DNA of 64,000 nt, taken from the NCBI GenBank assembly GCA_900016675.1, contig LN483071.1, positions 682,001 to 746,000 of the forward strand, read 5' to 3'. Below, in pieces: positions 39,154-47,577 of this stretch; within the stretch, counting starts at the first letter, position 1; the number at the start of each line of letters is the position of its first letter. The notes under the pieces were generated by a model. It made no database searches. It worked only from the letters and a program-made list of their open reading frames with translations, and was not told the origin of the DNA. This DNA comes from Arthrobacter saudimassiliensis. Its GTDB lineage: Bacteria > Actinomycetota > Actinomycetes > Actinomycetales > Micrococcaceae. The position numbers and the translations under genes were made by a program.

Positions 39154-39654
39154 ATGTACCGCATCGAGGTGGTCTGCACCGGCAACGTCTGCCGCTCCCC
39201 CATATCCGAGCTGGTCCTGCAGCGCGCCTTCGGCGACGCCGGACTGGCGGACCGCGTGGTGATCACCTCGGCCGGCCTGGCCGCCTGGGATCCCGATGAA
39301 CCCATGGATCCGCGCAGCTCCGCCGTACTGCTGCGCAACGGCTTCTCCGAGGACCAGGTCTCCGGGTTCGTCGCCCGTCCCTTCCGGCAGGACCGGATTC
39401 CCGTCCTCGACCTCATGCTGGCTCTGGACCGCAGCCACGAGGACCGGCTGCTGGCCTGGGCGCCGCCGGAACACCGCCCCCGGGTCCGGCTGCTGCGCTC
39501 CTTCGATCCCGCTGCCTCCGGCCTGCCCCGTGAGGAACTGGACGTCCCCGATCCCTGGTTCGGGGAGGACGTGGATTTCGACGCCGCCTACGACCTGATC
39601 GAGGCGGCTGCCCCCGGAGTCGTCGCCGCCGTGCGCATCGAGCTTCAGGCATGA
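39154..39654 (+). CDS. Low molecular weight protein-tyrosine phosphatase
   Basis: A 166-residue LMW-PTP. The P-loop CTGNVCRS (C8 nucleophile, R14) is at the N-terminus. The DPW motif with the general acid is in DVPDPWFGED near residue 131. Targets could be bacterial tyrosine kinases or small phosphorylated compounds. It overlaps the P-loop kinase gene by 4 nt, which suggests a matched pair. Confidence 0.93.
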   Translation: MYRIEVVCTGNVCRSPISELVLQRAFGDAGLADRVVITSAGLAAWDPDEPMDPRSSAVLLRNGFSEDQVSGFVARPFRQDRIPVLDLMLALDRSHEDRLLAWAPPEHRPRVRLLRSFDPAASGLPREELDVPDPWFGEDVDFDAAYDLIEAAAPGVVAAVRIELQA

Positions 39655-40262
39655 GCCGCACGCGTCCCGTACTGCTGGCGGTCGACGGGTTCTCCGGGGC
39701 GGGCAAGTCGAGCCTGGCGGATGAGCTGATGCGCACGTTCGCGGAGCGGAACGTTCCCGCCGCCCTGTTCCGGCTCGAGGACATCTACCCGGGCTGGGAC
39801 GGGCTCGCCGCCGGGATGGACTGCTACCGCCGCCAGGTGCTCGAACCCCTCGCCGCGGGCCGCCCCGCCCGCTGGCGCGCCTGGGACTGGGAGGCCGGCG
39901 GCTGGGGTGCCGGACGGACCACTGAACCGGCCGCCGTCGTGCTCTGCGAGGGGGTGGGCGCCCTCCATGCCGCCGCCCGACCGCTGCTGGACGCGGGCGT
40001 CTGGCTGCAGGCCCCGGCCGCGCTCCGCCGCCGTCGGGCCCTGGCCCGGGACGGCGAGACCTACGCGCCGCACTGGGAGCGCTGGGCCGCGCAGGAAGGC
40101 GCCTGGGCCGCCGCCGACGACGCGGCCGCGGCCGCGGACCTGGTGCTCGACGGCGGTGCGCCGGGCAACGCGGCGGCGGTCCTGGCCCTGCTGTCCGGCT
40201 CCGGCACCGGCTCCGGCTCCGCGACGGCGCCGATGCCCGGGGTTACTGCAGGGTGGCGGTAA
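39651..40262 (+). CDS. P-loop kinase-like ATPase, uridine kinase-like
   Basis: A 203-residue nucleoside-kinase-like P-loop protein. Walker A is DGFSGAGKSS (about 12-21). RLEDIYPGWDGL is where uridine kinases have a substrate-binding Asp. VLCEGVGAL is the Walker B-like strand. The lid region is Arg-rich (RRRRALARDGE). The phosphate acceptor is unknown. It overlaps the phosphatase gene by 4 nt, and its 3' end overlaps the convergent cardiolipin synthase by 20 nt. Confidence 0.82.
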   Translation: MSRTRPVLLAVDGFSGAGKSSLADELMRTFAERNVPAALFRLEDIYPGWDGLAAGMDCYRRQVLEPLAAGRPARWRAWDWEAGGWGAGRTTEPAAVVLCEGVGALHAAARPLLDAGVWLQAPAALRRRRALARDGETYAPHWERWAAQEGAWAAADDAAAAADLVLDGGAPGNAAAVLALLSGSGTGSGSATAPMPGVTAGWR

Positions 40263-41709
40263 GCCGGGCCACGTTGTCCACGTAGCGTTCCGGCAGGGGC
40301 CGGTTCCGCCAGTCCTCCAGATGCAGTTCCTTCGACAGGTTCCGGTAGGTGTCCTCCACCCGGCGCATCTGTTCGACGATCCCGCCGCCGAACATCATCA
40401 GCGATACCTCCAGGTTCAGCGAGAACGAGCGCATATCCATATTGGAGGAGCCCAGCACCGCCACCTCGTCGTCCACGGTGAAGTGCTTGGCGTGCAGGAC
40501 CAGCGGCTTGGGGTACTGGTAGATCCGGATCCCGGCCTCCAGCAGCACCTCGTAGTAGGAGCGCTGGGCATGGTCCACCAGGAACTGGTCGCCCTTCTCG
40601 GACACGAACAGCTCCACCTGCACCCCGCGCTGGGCCGCAGTGGTGATCGCGTACAGCAGCGAATCGTCCGGCACGAAGTAGGGGCTGGTGATAGAGATCC
40701 GCTCCGAGGCCGAATAGATCAGCGACGTGAACAGGCGCAGGTTGTTCTCGGTGGTGAACCCGGGCCCGCTGGGCACCACCTGGCAGGTGACCCCGCCGGG
40801 CTCGGACTCCCATTCGTACAGGCTGAGCTCCCGCTCCAGGTTCTCGTCGGTCTCGGCGTTCCAGTCCGTGGCGAACACGACGTTCAGCTCATCGACCACC
40901 GGGCCTTCCAGCCGGGCCATCAGCTCCACCCAGCGGCGCCCGATCCGGTGGTTCGCGCGCTTGCGGTAGCCCGGTTCAATGAGGTTCTGCGACCCGGTGA
41001 ACCCGATCCTGCCGTCCACCACCATCAGCTTGCGGTGGTTGCGCAGGTCCGGGCGGCGCCAGTTGCCGCGGGAGGGCTGGATGGGCAGCATCCGGTGCCA
41101 CTGGATCTCGGAGGCCTTGAGCTGGCGCAGCAGCTGCCGGTAGCCGTGGATCCGCAGCGTGGCGATGTGGTCGAAGAGCAGCCGCACCGTGACGCCGCGG
41201 GCGGCGGCCTCGGCGAGCGCGGTGAAGAACTCCCGCGTCTCGTCGTCGTAGCTCATGATGTAGAACTCGACATGCACATGCTTGTCCGCGGCACGCACGG
41301 CCTCGGTCATGTCTTTGATGCTCTGCCGGTAGTCGCGCTGCAGGGTGACCCGGTTGCCGTCCAGGGTGGGCAGCGAGCCGAGCCGCCGGTTCAGTTCCGC
41401 GGCGGAGAGGACCCATTCCGGGCCCGCGTAGCTGCTGCCTTCGGCCTCCAGCTCGCGGGTGTTCTCACGCACCGCCCGGTTGATCGCGGCCTGCCGCCGC
41501 ACCCGGGATTCGTTAAGCCGGTTGTTGCCGAACAGGGCGAAGATGATGATGCCCGGAATGGGCAGGAAGAAGATCGCCAGCAGCCAGGCCATCGCCGTCG
41601 TCGGCCGGCGGTTGCCCGGCACCACGCCCAGCGCCACGATCCGGATGCCGAAATCGATGATCGTCAGAATCGTCGCGATCCACCCGGGGGGGCTAATCGT
41701 CCACCACAC
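40243..41709 (-). CDS. cls: Cardiolipin synthase
   Basis: A 488-residue phospholipase D superfamily enzyme. Two N-terminal membrane helices (about 5-60, with FFLPIPGIIIFALFG) precede two HKD motifs, HRKLMVVDGRIGFTGSQN and HAKHFTVDDEVAVLGSSN. It condenses two phosphatidylglycerols, or PG with another phospholipid, to cardiolipin at the membrane. I chose GTG 41709 because GGAGGG lies 8 nt upstream; an ATG at 41757 has no such support. Confidence 0.93.
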   Translation of the reverse strand: MWWTISPPGWIATILTIIDFGIRIVALGVVPGNRRPTTAMAWLLAIFFLPIPGIIIFALFGNNRLNESRVRRQAAINRAVRENTRELEAEGSSYAGPEWVLSAAELNRRLGSLPTLDGNRVTLQRDYRQSIKDMTEAVRAADKHVHVEFYIMSYDDETREFFTALAEAAARGVTVRLLFDHIATLRIHGYRQLLRQLKASEIQWHRMLPIQPSRGNWRRPDLRNHRKLMVVDGRIGFTGSQNLIEPGYRKRANHRIGRRWVELMARLEGPVVDELNVVFATDWNAETDENLERELSLYEWESEPGGVTCQVVPSGPGFTTENNLRLFTSLIYSASERISITSPYFVPDDSLLYAITTAAQRGVQVELFVSEKGDQFLVDHAQRSYYEVLLEAGIRIYQYPKPLVLHAKHFTVDDEVAVLGSSNMDMRSFSLNLEVSLMMFGGGIVEQMRRVEDTYRNLSKELHLEDWRNRPLPERYVDNVARLTATLQ

Positions 41710-41786
41710 AGCTTGCTCCCTCCGGCACCTGCCTCTGATCAAGACTAGTGGACGCACCGGCGCGCACCGCGCCGCGGACCGGGCGA

Positions 41787-41792
41787 TAGGGT
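41787..41792 (+). promoter_or_regulatory. -10 box, leaderless start of pabC
   Basis: TAGGGT, 6 nt, then ATG at 41799. Confidence 0.6.
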
Positions 41793-41798
41793 GGGGTC

Positions 41799-42674
41799 AT
41801 GACCACTCTGGTGTTCCTCGATCCTGCCTTTGAGGACGGCCGCCCGGCGGACGCCGCCGAACCGCAGCTGCTGGCCACCGACCTCGGGGTGACCCGCGGC
41901 GACGGCGTCTTCGAGTCGCTGCTCGCGGTCGGCGGCCGGCCGCGCAAGCTGCCGGCCCACCTGGCCCGGCTGGCCGGTTCGGCCGCCGCCCTGCAGATCG
42001 AGGCCCCGCCCAACGCGGCCTGGGAACGGGCGATCGCCACCGCGCTCGCCCGGCAGGTCCAGGCCGACGGCGACGGACCCGCCGTCGTGCGCCTGTTCCT
42101 GACCCGCGGCCCGGAGGGAACCGGAACCCCCACCGCCTGGGTCTCCGCGGCCCCGGTGCCGGCCGCCACGCTGGCGCAGCGGGAGCACGGAGTGAAGGTC
42201 CTGCTGCTGGACCGCGGCTATGACAGCCTGGACGCGCCGCAGCAGCCCTGGCTGCTGCTCGGCGCCAAGACCCTCTCCTATGCCGTGAACATGGCGGCGA
42301 TCCGGCATGCGAAGGCCAACGGCGCCGACGACGTCATCTTCACCTCCTCGGACGGCCGGGTGCTGGAAGGCGCCACCTCCACCGTGCTGCTGGCCATGGA
42401 GCAGGACGGGGTGCGGACCCTGCTCACCCCCGAGCTGGAAAGCGGCATCCTGGCCGGCACCACCCAGGCCGCGGTCTTCGACGCCGCCGGGAAGGCCGGC
42501 TGGGCCCTGGGCTACGGCCCGCTGGAGCCGTCGCACCTGCTGGAGGCCGACGCCGTGTGGCTGGCCTCCAGCATCCGCCTGCTGGCGCCGGTCACGCACA
42601 TCGACGGTGAGCCGATCCGCACCTCGCAGCGGCTCACCAGCGAACTGTCGGCGCTGGTCGAGGACATCCTCTAG
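41799..42674 (+). CDS. pabC: Aminodeoxychorismate lyase (class IV PLP enzyme)
   Basis: A 291-residue fold-type IV PLP enzyme. TDLGVTRGDGVFESLLAVGG and HLARLAGSA are the N-terminal family pattern, the PLP lysine is in LLGAKTLSYAVNM (near residue 152) and LEGATSTVLL carries the phosphate-side Glu. It makes 4-aminobenzoate for folate. Branched-chain or D-amino acid aminotransferases share the fold, so the specific name is likely rather than certain. Confidence 0.82.
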   Translation: MTTLVFLDPAFEDGRPADAAEPQLLATDLGVTRGDGVFESLLAVGGRPRKLPAHLARLAGSAAALQIEAPPNAAWERAIATALARQVQADGDGPAVVRLFLTRGPEGTGTPTAWVSAAPVPAATLAQREHGVKVLLLDRGYDSLDAPQQPWLLLGAKTLSYAVNMAAIRHAKANGADDVIFTSSDGRVLEGATSTVLLAMEQDGVRTLLTPELESGILAGTTQAAVFDAAGKAGWALGYGPLEPSHLLEADAVWLASSIRLLAPVTHIDGEPIRTSQRLTSELSALVEDIL

Positions 42675-42698
42675 CCGCCCGGGCCCGGGCGGGCGGGG

Positions 42699-43457
42699 CT
42701 AGCTCAGGATGAAGTTGAACGTCCCCGCCGCCAGGGCCGCCGCAACGGCTCCGCCGCCCAGCAGCACCCCGTAGCCGGCCACCGCCGCGTCCAGCGGGCT
42801 GAAGGTCGAGGTCCGGGACCAGGTCCGCGGACCGGCGCCGAATCCCCGGGCCTCCATGGCCGCCGCCAGCCGGGAGGACCGCCGCACGGCCTGCACCAGC
42901 AGCGCCAGCGCCTGGCCCGGGAAGTCCTTCAGCCGGGCCAGGCCCGAGGAGCTGCCGGCCCCGCGTGCCCGCCGGGCCAGGCCCAGGGTGCGCCACTCCT
43001 CCACCAGCAGCCCCACCAGCCGCACGGCGGCGAGCGCGCCCAGGACGAACCGCTCAGGCAGTTTCAGCTTCTGCGCCAGCGCATCGGCGAGATCGGTGGG
43101 GTCCACCGCGGTCAGCAGGAACAGTCCGGGCAGGGCAATCGCCAGGCCGCGCAGCGCGATGGCGGTGCCGGCCGCGACGGAGCCGGTGGTGAACAGCAGC
43201 GGACCCGCCTGGACCAGCACCTCCCCGGTCTTCTCCGCGAGCAGGGCGGTGGCGTACCCGGCCAGCAGGGCCGCCGGCAGCACCGGCCAGAACCGCAGCA
43301 GGATGGCCGGGCGGATCCGCAGCAGCGGCAGCAGGGCCAGCTCGCCGGCCAGCACCACCACCGCGCTGACCCAGTCCACGGTGGCCAGCACGGCCAGGGT
43401 CACGGCGACGGCGGCGGCGAGCAGGGACAGCGGGTTCGCGCGGCGCAGCGTGTTCAT
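42699..43457 (-). CDS. ykoC: ECF transporter transmembrane (T) component, YkoC-like
   Basis: A 252-residue EcfT protein with about five to six helices. The coupling motif with Ala-Arg-Gly is seen as EARGFG near the C-terminus, with an earlier LARRARG. It transmits ATPase movement to the S component. It overlaps the ATPase gene by 4 nt and is the last gene of the riboswitch-controlled operon. Confidence 0.9.
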   Translation of the reverse strand: MNTLRRANPLSLLAAAVAVTLAVLATVDWVSAVVVLAGELALLPLLRIRPAILLRFWPVLPAALLAGYATALLAEKTGEVLVQAGPLLFTTGSVAAGTAIALRGLAIALPGLFLLTAVDPTDLADALAQKLKLPERFVLGALAAVRLVGLLVEEWRTLGLARRARGAGSSSGLARLKDFPGQALALLVQAVRRSSRLAAAMEARGFGAGPRTWSRTSTFSPLDAAVAGYGVLLGGGAVAAALAAGTFNFILS

Positions 43458-44986
43458 GCCCCGGCCCCCCGCAGCGCATCGGCCGGCCTCTCGGCGGCCG
43501 CCGCCCCGCCGCCCACCTGCAGGCGGGCGGCGTCGAGCGCGGCCAGGAAGTCGGCGTCGTGCGTCACGGCGACGACGGCGCGGCCCCCGGCGGCCTGCTC
43601 GGCCAGCAGGCGCACCAGCTGCGCCCAGGTCCGCGCATCCTGGCCGAAGGTGGGTTCATCCAGCAGCAGCACCTGCGGCGCCGCCGCCAGGACCGTCGCC
43701 ACGGAGAGCCTGCGTTTCTCGCCGCCGGAGAGGGTGAACGGGTTGACGTCCATCAGGTGCCCGAGCCGCAGCCGTTCGGCCAGCTCCTCGACGACGGCGC
43801 TGCGCTCGCGGCGGATGCGCCGCGGCCCGTAGGCCAGCTCGTCCCGCACCCTGCCGGTGAGGAACTGGTGCTCGGGTTCCTGGAACACCGATCCGATCCG
43901 CGGGATCAGCTGCGGCGGCTTCCACCGCCGCGGTTCCGCCCCCAGCGTTCCGCGCAGGGCCGGCTCGGCACGCAGCGACCCGGCCCGGGGCGCGGTCAGC
44001 CCGCCCAGTGCCAGGGCGAGGGTCGATTTGCCGGCGCCGTTCGGCCCGACGACGCCGAGCATGGTGCCCGCCCTCAGCTGCAGGTCCACGCCTGCCAGTA
44101 CGGGTTGGGCGTGCCGGCTGGGGGCCACGGCCAGGTCCTCGGCGGTCAGCAGCGTATCTCCCGGGGTGCCGGGAGCCGGCAGCGGCGGACCGCCGTCGGC
44201 TGCCAGCGGATCCAGGCCGGGCACCCAGACCCCTGCGGCGGCCAGCCGGCTGCGGATGCCCTGCCCGCCCAGCACCTGCTCCGGCGGACCGTCGGCGAGC
44301 AGCCCGCCGTCGGCCGCGAGCACGAGCACCCGGTCCACGACCGGGGCCCACACCGCGGTGCGGTGCTCGACCACGATCAGGGTCGCGCCGGTGCGTTCCA
44401 CGGTGCGGGCGACGGCGTCGCGGACCTCCAGCACTCCCGCCGGGTCCAGGTTGGCGGTGGGCTCGTCCAGCAGCAGCAGGCCCGGCTGCATGGCCAGCAC
44501 GGCGGCGAGGGCCAGGCGCTGCTTCTGGCCGCCGGAGAGGGCGGCGGTGGGGTGCCCGGGCGGCAGGTGCCCCAGTCCGACGTCCTCCAGTGCCTGCGCG
44601 GTCCGGGCCGGAATCTGCGCTGCGGGCACCCGCAGGTTTTCCGCACCGAAGGCCACCTCGTCGCCGACCCGGGAGAGCACCACCTGGCTCTCGGGGTCCT
44701 GCAGCACCAGGCCGGCGCGGCCGCGGGCACGGCGCGGGTCGGCGCCTTCGATGCTCAGGCGCCCGGCCTGCTCGCCGCCGCCGTCGCCCTCGTCGTCGGC
44801 GAGGATGCCGGCGAGGGCGTGCAGCAGCGTCGACTTGCCTGCACCGGAGGCGCCCAGCAGCAGGACCTTCTCGCCGGCGCGGATGTGCAGGTCCAGTCCG
44901 CTGACCGCGGGGCGGCGGCGCCCGGCGTGCCGCCAGCCGAACCCCTCCGCGCGGACTTCGGCCGGTGCGGCGGGCCCCTCAGGCAT
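43454..44986 (-). CDS. ykoD: ECF transporter ATPase, two fused ATP-binding domains, YkoD-like
   Basis: A 510-residue protein with two complete ATPase cassettes. Cassette 1 has LLLGASGAGKST, LSGGQKQRL and LLLLDEPTANLD. Cassette 2 has VVGPNGAGKST, LSGGEKRRL and VLLLDEPTFGQD. Fusion of the two EcfA subunits is typical of YkoD. ATG 44986 overlaps the S-component stop by 8 nt; starts further upstream lie within that gene. Confidence 0.93.
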   Translation of the reverse strand: MPEGPAAPAEVRAEGFGWRHAGRRRPAVSGLDLHIRAGEKVLLLGASGAGKSTLLHALAGILADDEGDGGGEQAGRLSIEGADPRRARGRAGLVLQDPESQVVLSRVGDEVAFGAENLRVPAAQIPARTAQALEDVGLGHLPPGHPTAALSGGQKQRLALAAVLAMQPGLLLLDEPTANLDPAGVLEVRDAVARTVERTGATLIVVEHRTAVWAPVVDRVLVLAADGGLLADGPPEQVLGGQGIRSRLAAAGVWVPGLDPLAADGGPPLPAPGTPGDTLLTAEDLAVAPSRHAQPVLAGVDLQLRAGTMLGVVGPNGAGKSTLALALGGLTAPRAGSLRAEPALRGTLGAEPRRWKPPQLIPRIGSVFQEPEHQFLTGRVRDELAYGPRRIRRERSAVVEELAERLRLGHLMDVNPFTLSGGEKRRLSVATVLAAAPQVLLLDEPTFGQDARTWAQLVRLLAEQAAGGRAVVAVTHDADFLAALDAARLQVGGGAAAAERPADALRGAGA

Positions 44987-45674
44987 CGGCGCTGCGGCCG
45001 GCCGCGAACTGGGACAGGGCGCCGGTGCGTGCCAGCGCACGCACCGCCAGCCAGGAGAGCAGGCCCGCGATCACGACTCCGGACACCGCGGCGAACAGCA
45101 CGTAGAGGCCCTGCCACTGCGCGGCCCATTCGACGTTGTAGAGGATGTTCTCGCTGACGCCCAGGAACACGCCGGCGGCGAGCCCGGCCAGCAGCGCGAC
45201 CGGCAGGGTGTACCTGCGGTAGAGGAAGAGCAGGAAGACCAGTTCCGCGCCCAGGCCCTGGACCGCGCCGGAGAGCAGGACGGACAGGCCGTAGCTGGTT
45301 CCCAGGACCATGGAGACGGCCGAGGCCAGGACCTCGCAGTAGATCGCGGCGCCGGGCCGGCGGATGATCAGCCCGCCCAGGACGCCGGCAATCAGCCAGC
45401 CTCCGCTGTAGAGGCCGAGCAGGGGCGGGAAGGCCGCGGTCAGGGCGCTGACGCCGCCGGCGCCCAGGGACCAGGCCCAGAAGACCACGCCCACGGCCAC
45501 GGACAGCACCGACGCGGTGACGATGTCCACCACCCGCCAGCGGGCGGAGGCGCGCCAGGAGGCGGCGAACCGGGCACCCCACCCGGAGCCGGGCGGGGGC
45601 GTGGGGCGGGAGTCCGGCGCCGGGGCCGGTCGGGTGGAGCGGGGCTGCGGCGCGCTGCCGGAAGTGTTCTGCAT
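44979..45674 (-). CDS. ykoE: ECF transporter substrate-binding (S) component, YkoE-like
   Basis: A 231-residue membrane protein. A proline-rich cytoplasmic head (about 45 residues) precedes six helices. The first, VVDIVTASVLSVAVGVVFWAW, resembles YkoE, the S component for thiamine or its HMP precursor. Position first behind a TPP riboswitch confirms a thiamine-related substrate. AGGAGG lies 6 nt before ATG 45674 and sits inside a hairpin. Confidence 0.92.
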   Translation of the reverse strand: MQNTSGSAPQPRSTRPAPAPDSRPTPPPGSGWGARFAASWRASARWRVVDIVTASVLSVAVGVVFWAWSLGAGGVSALTAAFPPLLGLYSGGWLIAGVLGGLIIRRPGAAIYCEVLASAVSMVLGTSYGLSVLLSGAVQGLGAELVFLLFLYRRYTLPVALLAGLAAGVFLGVSENILYNVEWAAQWQGLYVLFAAVSGVVIAGLLSWLAVRALARTGALSQFAAGRSADA

Positions 45675-45680
45675 GGAAAT

Positions 45681-45699
45681 CCTCCTGGGTTGCAGGAGG
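45681..45699 (-). promoter_or_regulatory. Hairpin sequestering the ykoE Shine-Dalgarno
   Basis: On the minus strand CCTCCTG, a 5-nt loop and CAGGAGG form a perfect 7-bp stem. The right arm is the Shine-Dalgarno of ykoE. It is the likely expression platform of the TPP riboswitch. Confidence 0.75.
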
Positions 45700-45740
45700 G
45701 GAGGGGGAACGCCGGAACCGGCGCCGCCCCTGAGATCTCG

Positions 45741-45831
45741 ACTCCCTTCGCCGGTACTAACCGGATCAGGTTCGAGGGTCTGCGGTGATCCGCACTCTCA
45801 GCGCCCTGTGCCGTGCCCGGTTCCCCGGTAC
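45741..45831 (-). ncRNA. TPP (thi-box) riboswitch
   Basis: Read on the minus strand, the conserved elements are GGGG near the 5' end, GCGCTGAGAGTGCGG, ACCCTCGAACCTGATC and GGTTAGTACCGGCGAAGGGA. These are the helix 1-5 core of the thiamine pyrophosphate aptamer. When thiamine is abundant it should switch off ykoEDC. Confidence 0.95.
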
Positions 45832-45943
45832 GCGGCGGCGCTCCCCTGTCGTGTGTTGGCGCTACCACTGTACATCCGATCGGGACGCGTGGGGCGGCTG
45901 TGTCGTAGGGTGGGGTCAAAGCCCCACAAGCGAAGGAATGCCC

Positions 45944-46207
45944 ATGAACGTGATCCTCAAACTGCTCGGCACCGGCGTCAGCATCCTGGCCGGCATCGTC
46001 TCCGCCAAGGCCCTGGACTTCGTCTGGGAGAAGGCCACCGGGCAGGAGCCGCCGAAGGACGCCGAAGGCAGCCTCGAGGCCTCGCTGCGTTCGGCCCTCG
46101 TGTTCGCGCTGGTGTCCGGCGCCGTCAGCTCCGCGATCCGCGTGCTCACCAACCGGGGCACCCAGAAGGCCATCCAGCGCTACAAGCGCACCCCCGAGGT
46201 CGTCTGA
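45944..46207 (+). CDS. DUF4235 family membrane protein
   Basis: An 87-residue protein. The N-terminal helix (VILKLLGTGVSILAGIVSAKALDFVW) is followed by KATGQEPP, and a second helix (about 48-65) by a basic tail. This is the usual DUF4235 layout; function unknown. AAGGA before ATG 45944 supports that start over ATG 45938. TAGGGT (45906-45911) and a 6-bp hairpin (GTGGGG/CCCCAC) lie in the short leader. Confidence 0.85.
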   Translation: MNVILKLLGTGVSILAGIVSAKALDFVWEKATGQEPPKDAEGSLEASLRSALVFALVSGAVSSAIRVLTNRGTQKAIQRYKRTPEVV

Positions 46208-46217
46208 GGCCTGACGC

Positions 46218-46724
46218 CTACCCTTCGAGCCGGCGGCGGCTGCGGCTGCCGCCGGCTCCGTCGGCTTCACGGGCGGCGGCCAGCTCCTCGCCGGACAGGT
46301 TGCCGGTCTGGTGCACGTCGTCCACCTGGGGATCGGCGTCGACGTCCTCCTCGGCTTCCTGCGCCTCCGTGATGTAGCGCTGGGCGCGCTCGACGACGTC
46401 GTCCAGCTCGTCGATGCTCAGCAGCTCCGGCCGCAGATGCTTGGTGCGGTAGCCTGCCCTGCCGATCATGTGGGCGCTGACCGGGGCGGTCAGCAGCATC
46501 AGCAGCCAGCACAGGAACAGGACCGGCAGCAGCTTCCAGCTGGCGAACTCCACCGCGATCGCGGAGAGGAACAGCAGCAGGCCCAGCACCTGGGGCTTGG
46601 ACGCAGCGTGCATGCGGCTCATCAGGTCCGGGAAGCGCATCAGGCCGACCGCGGCGGCCAGCGACATCAGGGCGCCGCCGATCATGAGCAGGCCGACGAC
46701 GGCGTCGTGGAGGTTCTGGGACAT
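46218..46724 (-). CDS. mrpG: Na+/H+ antiporter subunit MrpG
   Basis: A 168-residue subunit. Three helices form the MrpG core (about 1-95), with GLMRFPDLMSRMHAASKPQVLG as the family motif. After it a charged tail of about 70 residues, rich in Glu and Asp, is longer than usual. Last gene of the Mrp operon. Confidence 0.93.
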   Translation of the reverse strand: MSQNLHDAVVGLLMIGGALMSLAAAVGLMRFPDLMSRMHAASKPQVLGLLLFLSAIAVEFASWKLLPVLFLCWLLMLLTAPVSAHMIGRAGYRTKHLRPELLSIDELDDVVERAQRYITEAQEAEEDVDADPQVDDVHQTGNLSGEELAAAREADGAGGSRSRRRLEG

Positions 46725-46726
46725 GG

Positions 46727-46987
46727 TTACCTCCTGTCCGTGACGAAGCGGGCGACGGTGACCGAGCCGATGAAGCCGACCAGCGAGATCGAGACCAGCA
46801 GCGCGAGGTAGTCAAGGTGCCCGTTGACGATCATGTCGGTGGCCAGGCCTGCGCCGACCACCGCCAGCAGCACGTCCGCTGCGAGCACCCGGTCCAGGAT
46901 GGACGGGCCCAGGATGATCCGGCCGATGGCGCCGAAGGCCGCCACCGCCAGGATGACGGCTGTGACCACGGCAAATACGTTCATCAT
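46727..46987 (-). CDS. mrpF: Na+/H+ antiporter subunit MrpF
   Basis: An 86-residue, three-helix subunit. The conserved GRIILGPSILDRVLAADVLLA segment is diagnostic of MrpF. The start overlaps mrpE by 4 nt, and mrpG begins 2 nt after its stop. Confidence 0.95.
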   Translation of the reverse strand: MMNVFAVVTAVILAVAAFGAIGRIILGPSILDRVLAADVLLAVVGAGLATDMIVNGHLDYLALLVSISLVGFIGSVTVARFVTDRR

Positions 46988-47577
46988 GCGCCTGCTCCCT
47001 GCTGTGCATCGTCGAGCTGCCCGTTGGTGCGCTCTTCATCGGCCCTGAGCAGCTGCAGGTCCTCGCGGCTGCCCATGGTCCGGATCAGCCAGGCCTCGGT
47101 GCTGCGCACGTCCCGCCGGATCGCCTCCGCCTGCTCCTCGTTCGCCACGTTCAGGCAGTGCAGGTAGAGCGTGGAGGTGGAGCGGTCCACATCCACCACC
47201 AGCGAGCCGGGGATCAGCGACAGCGCATGGCCGGTGGCGGTGGTCAGCAGGTCGGACCGGGTCCGCAGCTTCACGGCCACCACCGCGTTGCGGATCCGGG
47301 GACCCTTCCGAACCGCCAGCCAGAACACCTCGATGCTGGCCAGCACCAGCTTGTAGAGGAAGCGCAGGCCGAAGCCGAGCGCGTACAGCAGGTTGAACCT
47401 GCCGCTGAGCTGCACCGGCGGCAGATAGAAGATGCGCATGACGACGGCGGCGATGACCAGGCCGAACGCGAGGTTGGAAAGGCTGAAGTCCTGCCAGAGC
47501 GCCCCCCAGACAAAGACCAGCCAGATCAGCAGGGGCAGTTCCTTGAAGATCGACAGATGGCGTCGTTTGCTGCTCAC
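46984..47577 (-). CDS. mrpE: Na+/H+ antiporter subunit MrpE
   Basis: A 197-residue subunit with N-terminal helices (LPLLIWLVFVWGALW) and a cytoplasmic part containing the family's VVAVKLRTRSDLLTTATGHALSLIPGS region. It overlaps mrpD and mrpF by 4 nt each. Confidence 0.93.
   Translation of the reverse strand: MSSKRRHLSIFKELPLLIWLVFVWGALWQDFSLSNLAFGLVIAAVVMRIFYLPPVQLSGRFNLLYALGFGLRFLYKLVLASIEVFWLAVRKGPRIRNAVVAVKLRTRSDLLTTATGHALSLIPGSLVVDVDRSTSTLYLHCLNVANEEQAEAIRRDVRSTEAWLIRTMGSREDLQLLRADEERTNGQLDDAQQGAGA

Noticed and set aside
41709-41757. ATG 41757 as start of cardiolipin synthase
   Set aside because: The added 16 residues are not membrane-like, and a good Shine-Dalgarno serves GTG 41709 instead.
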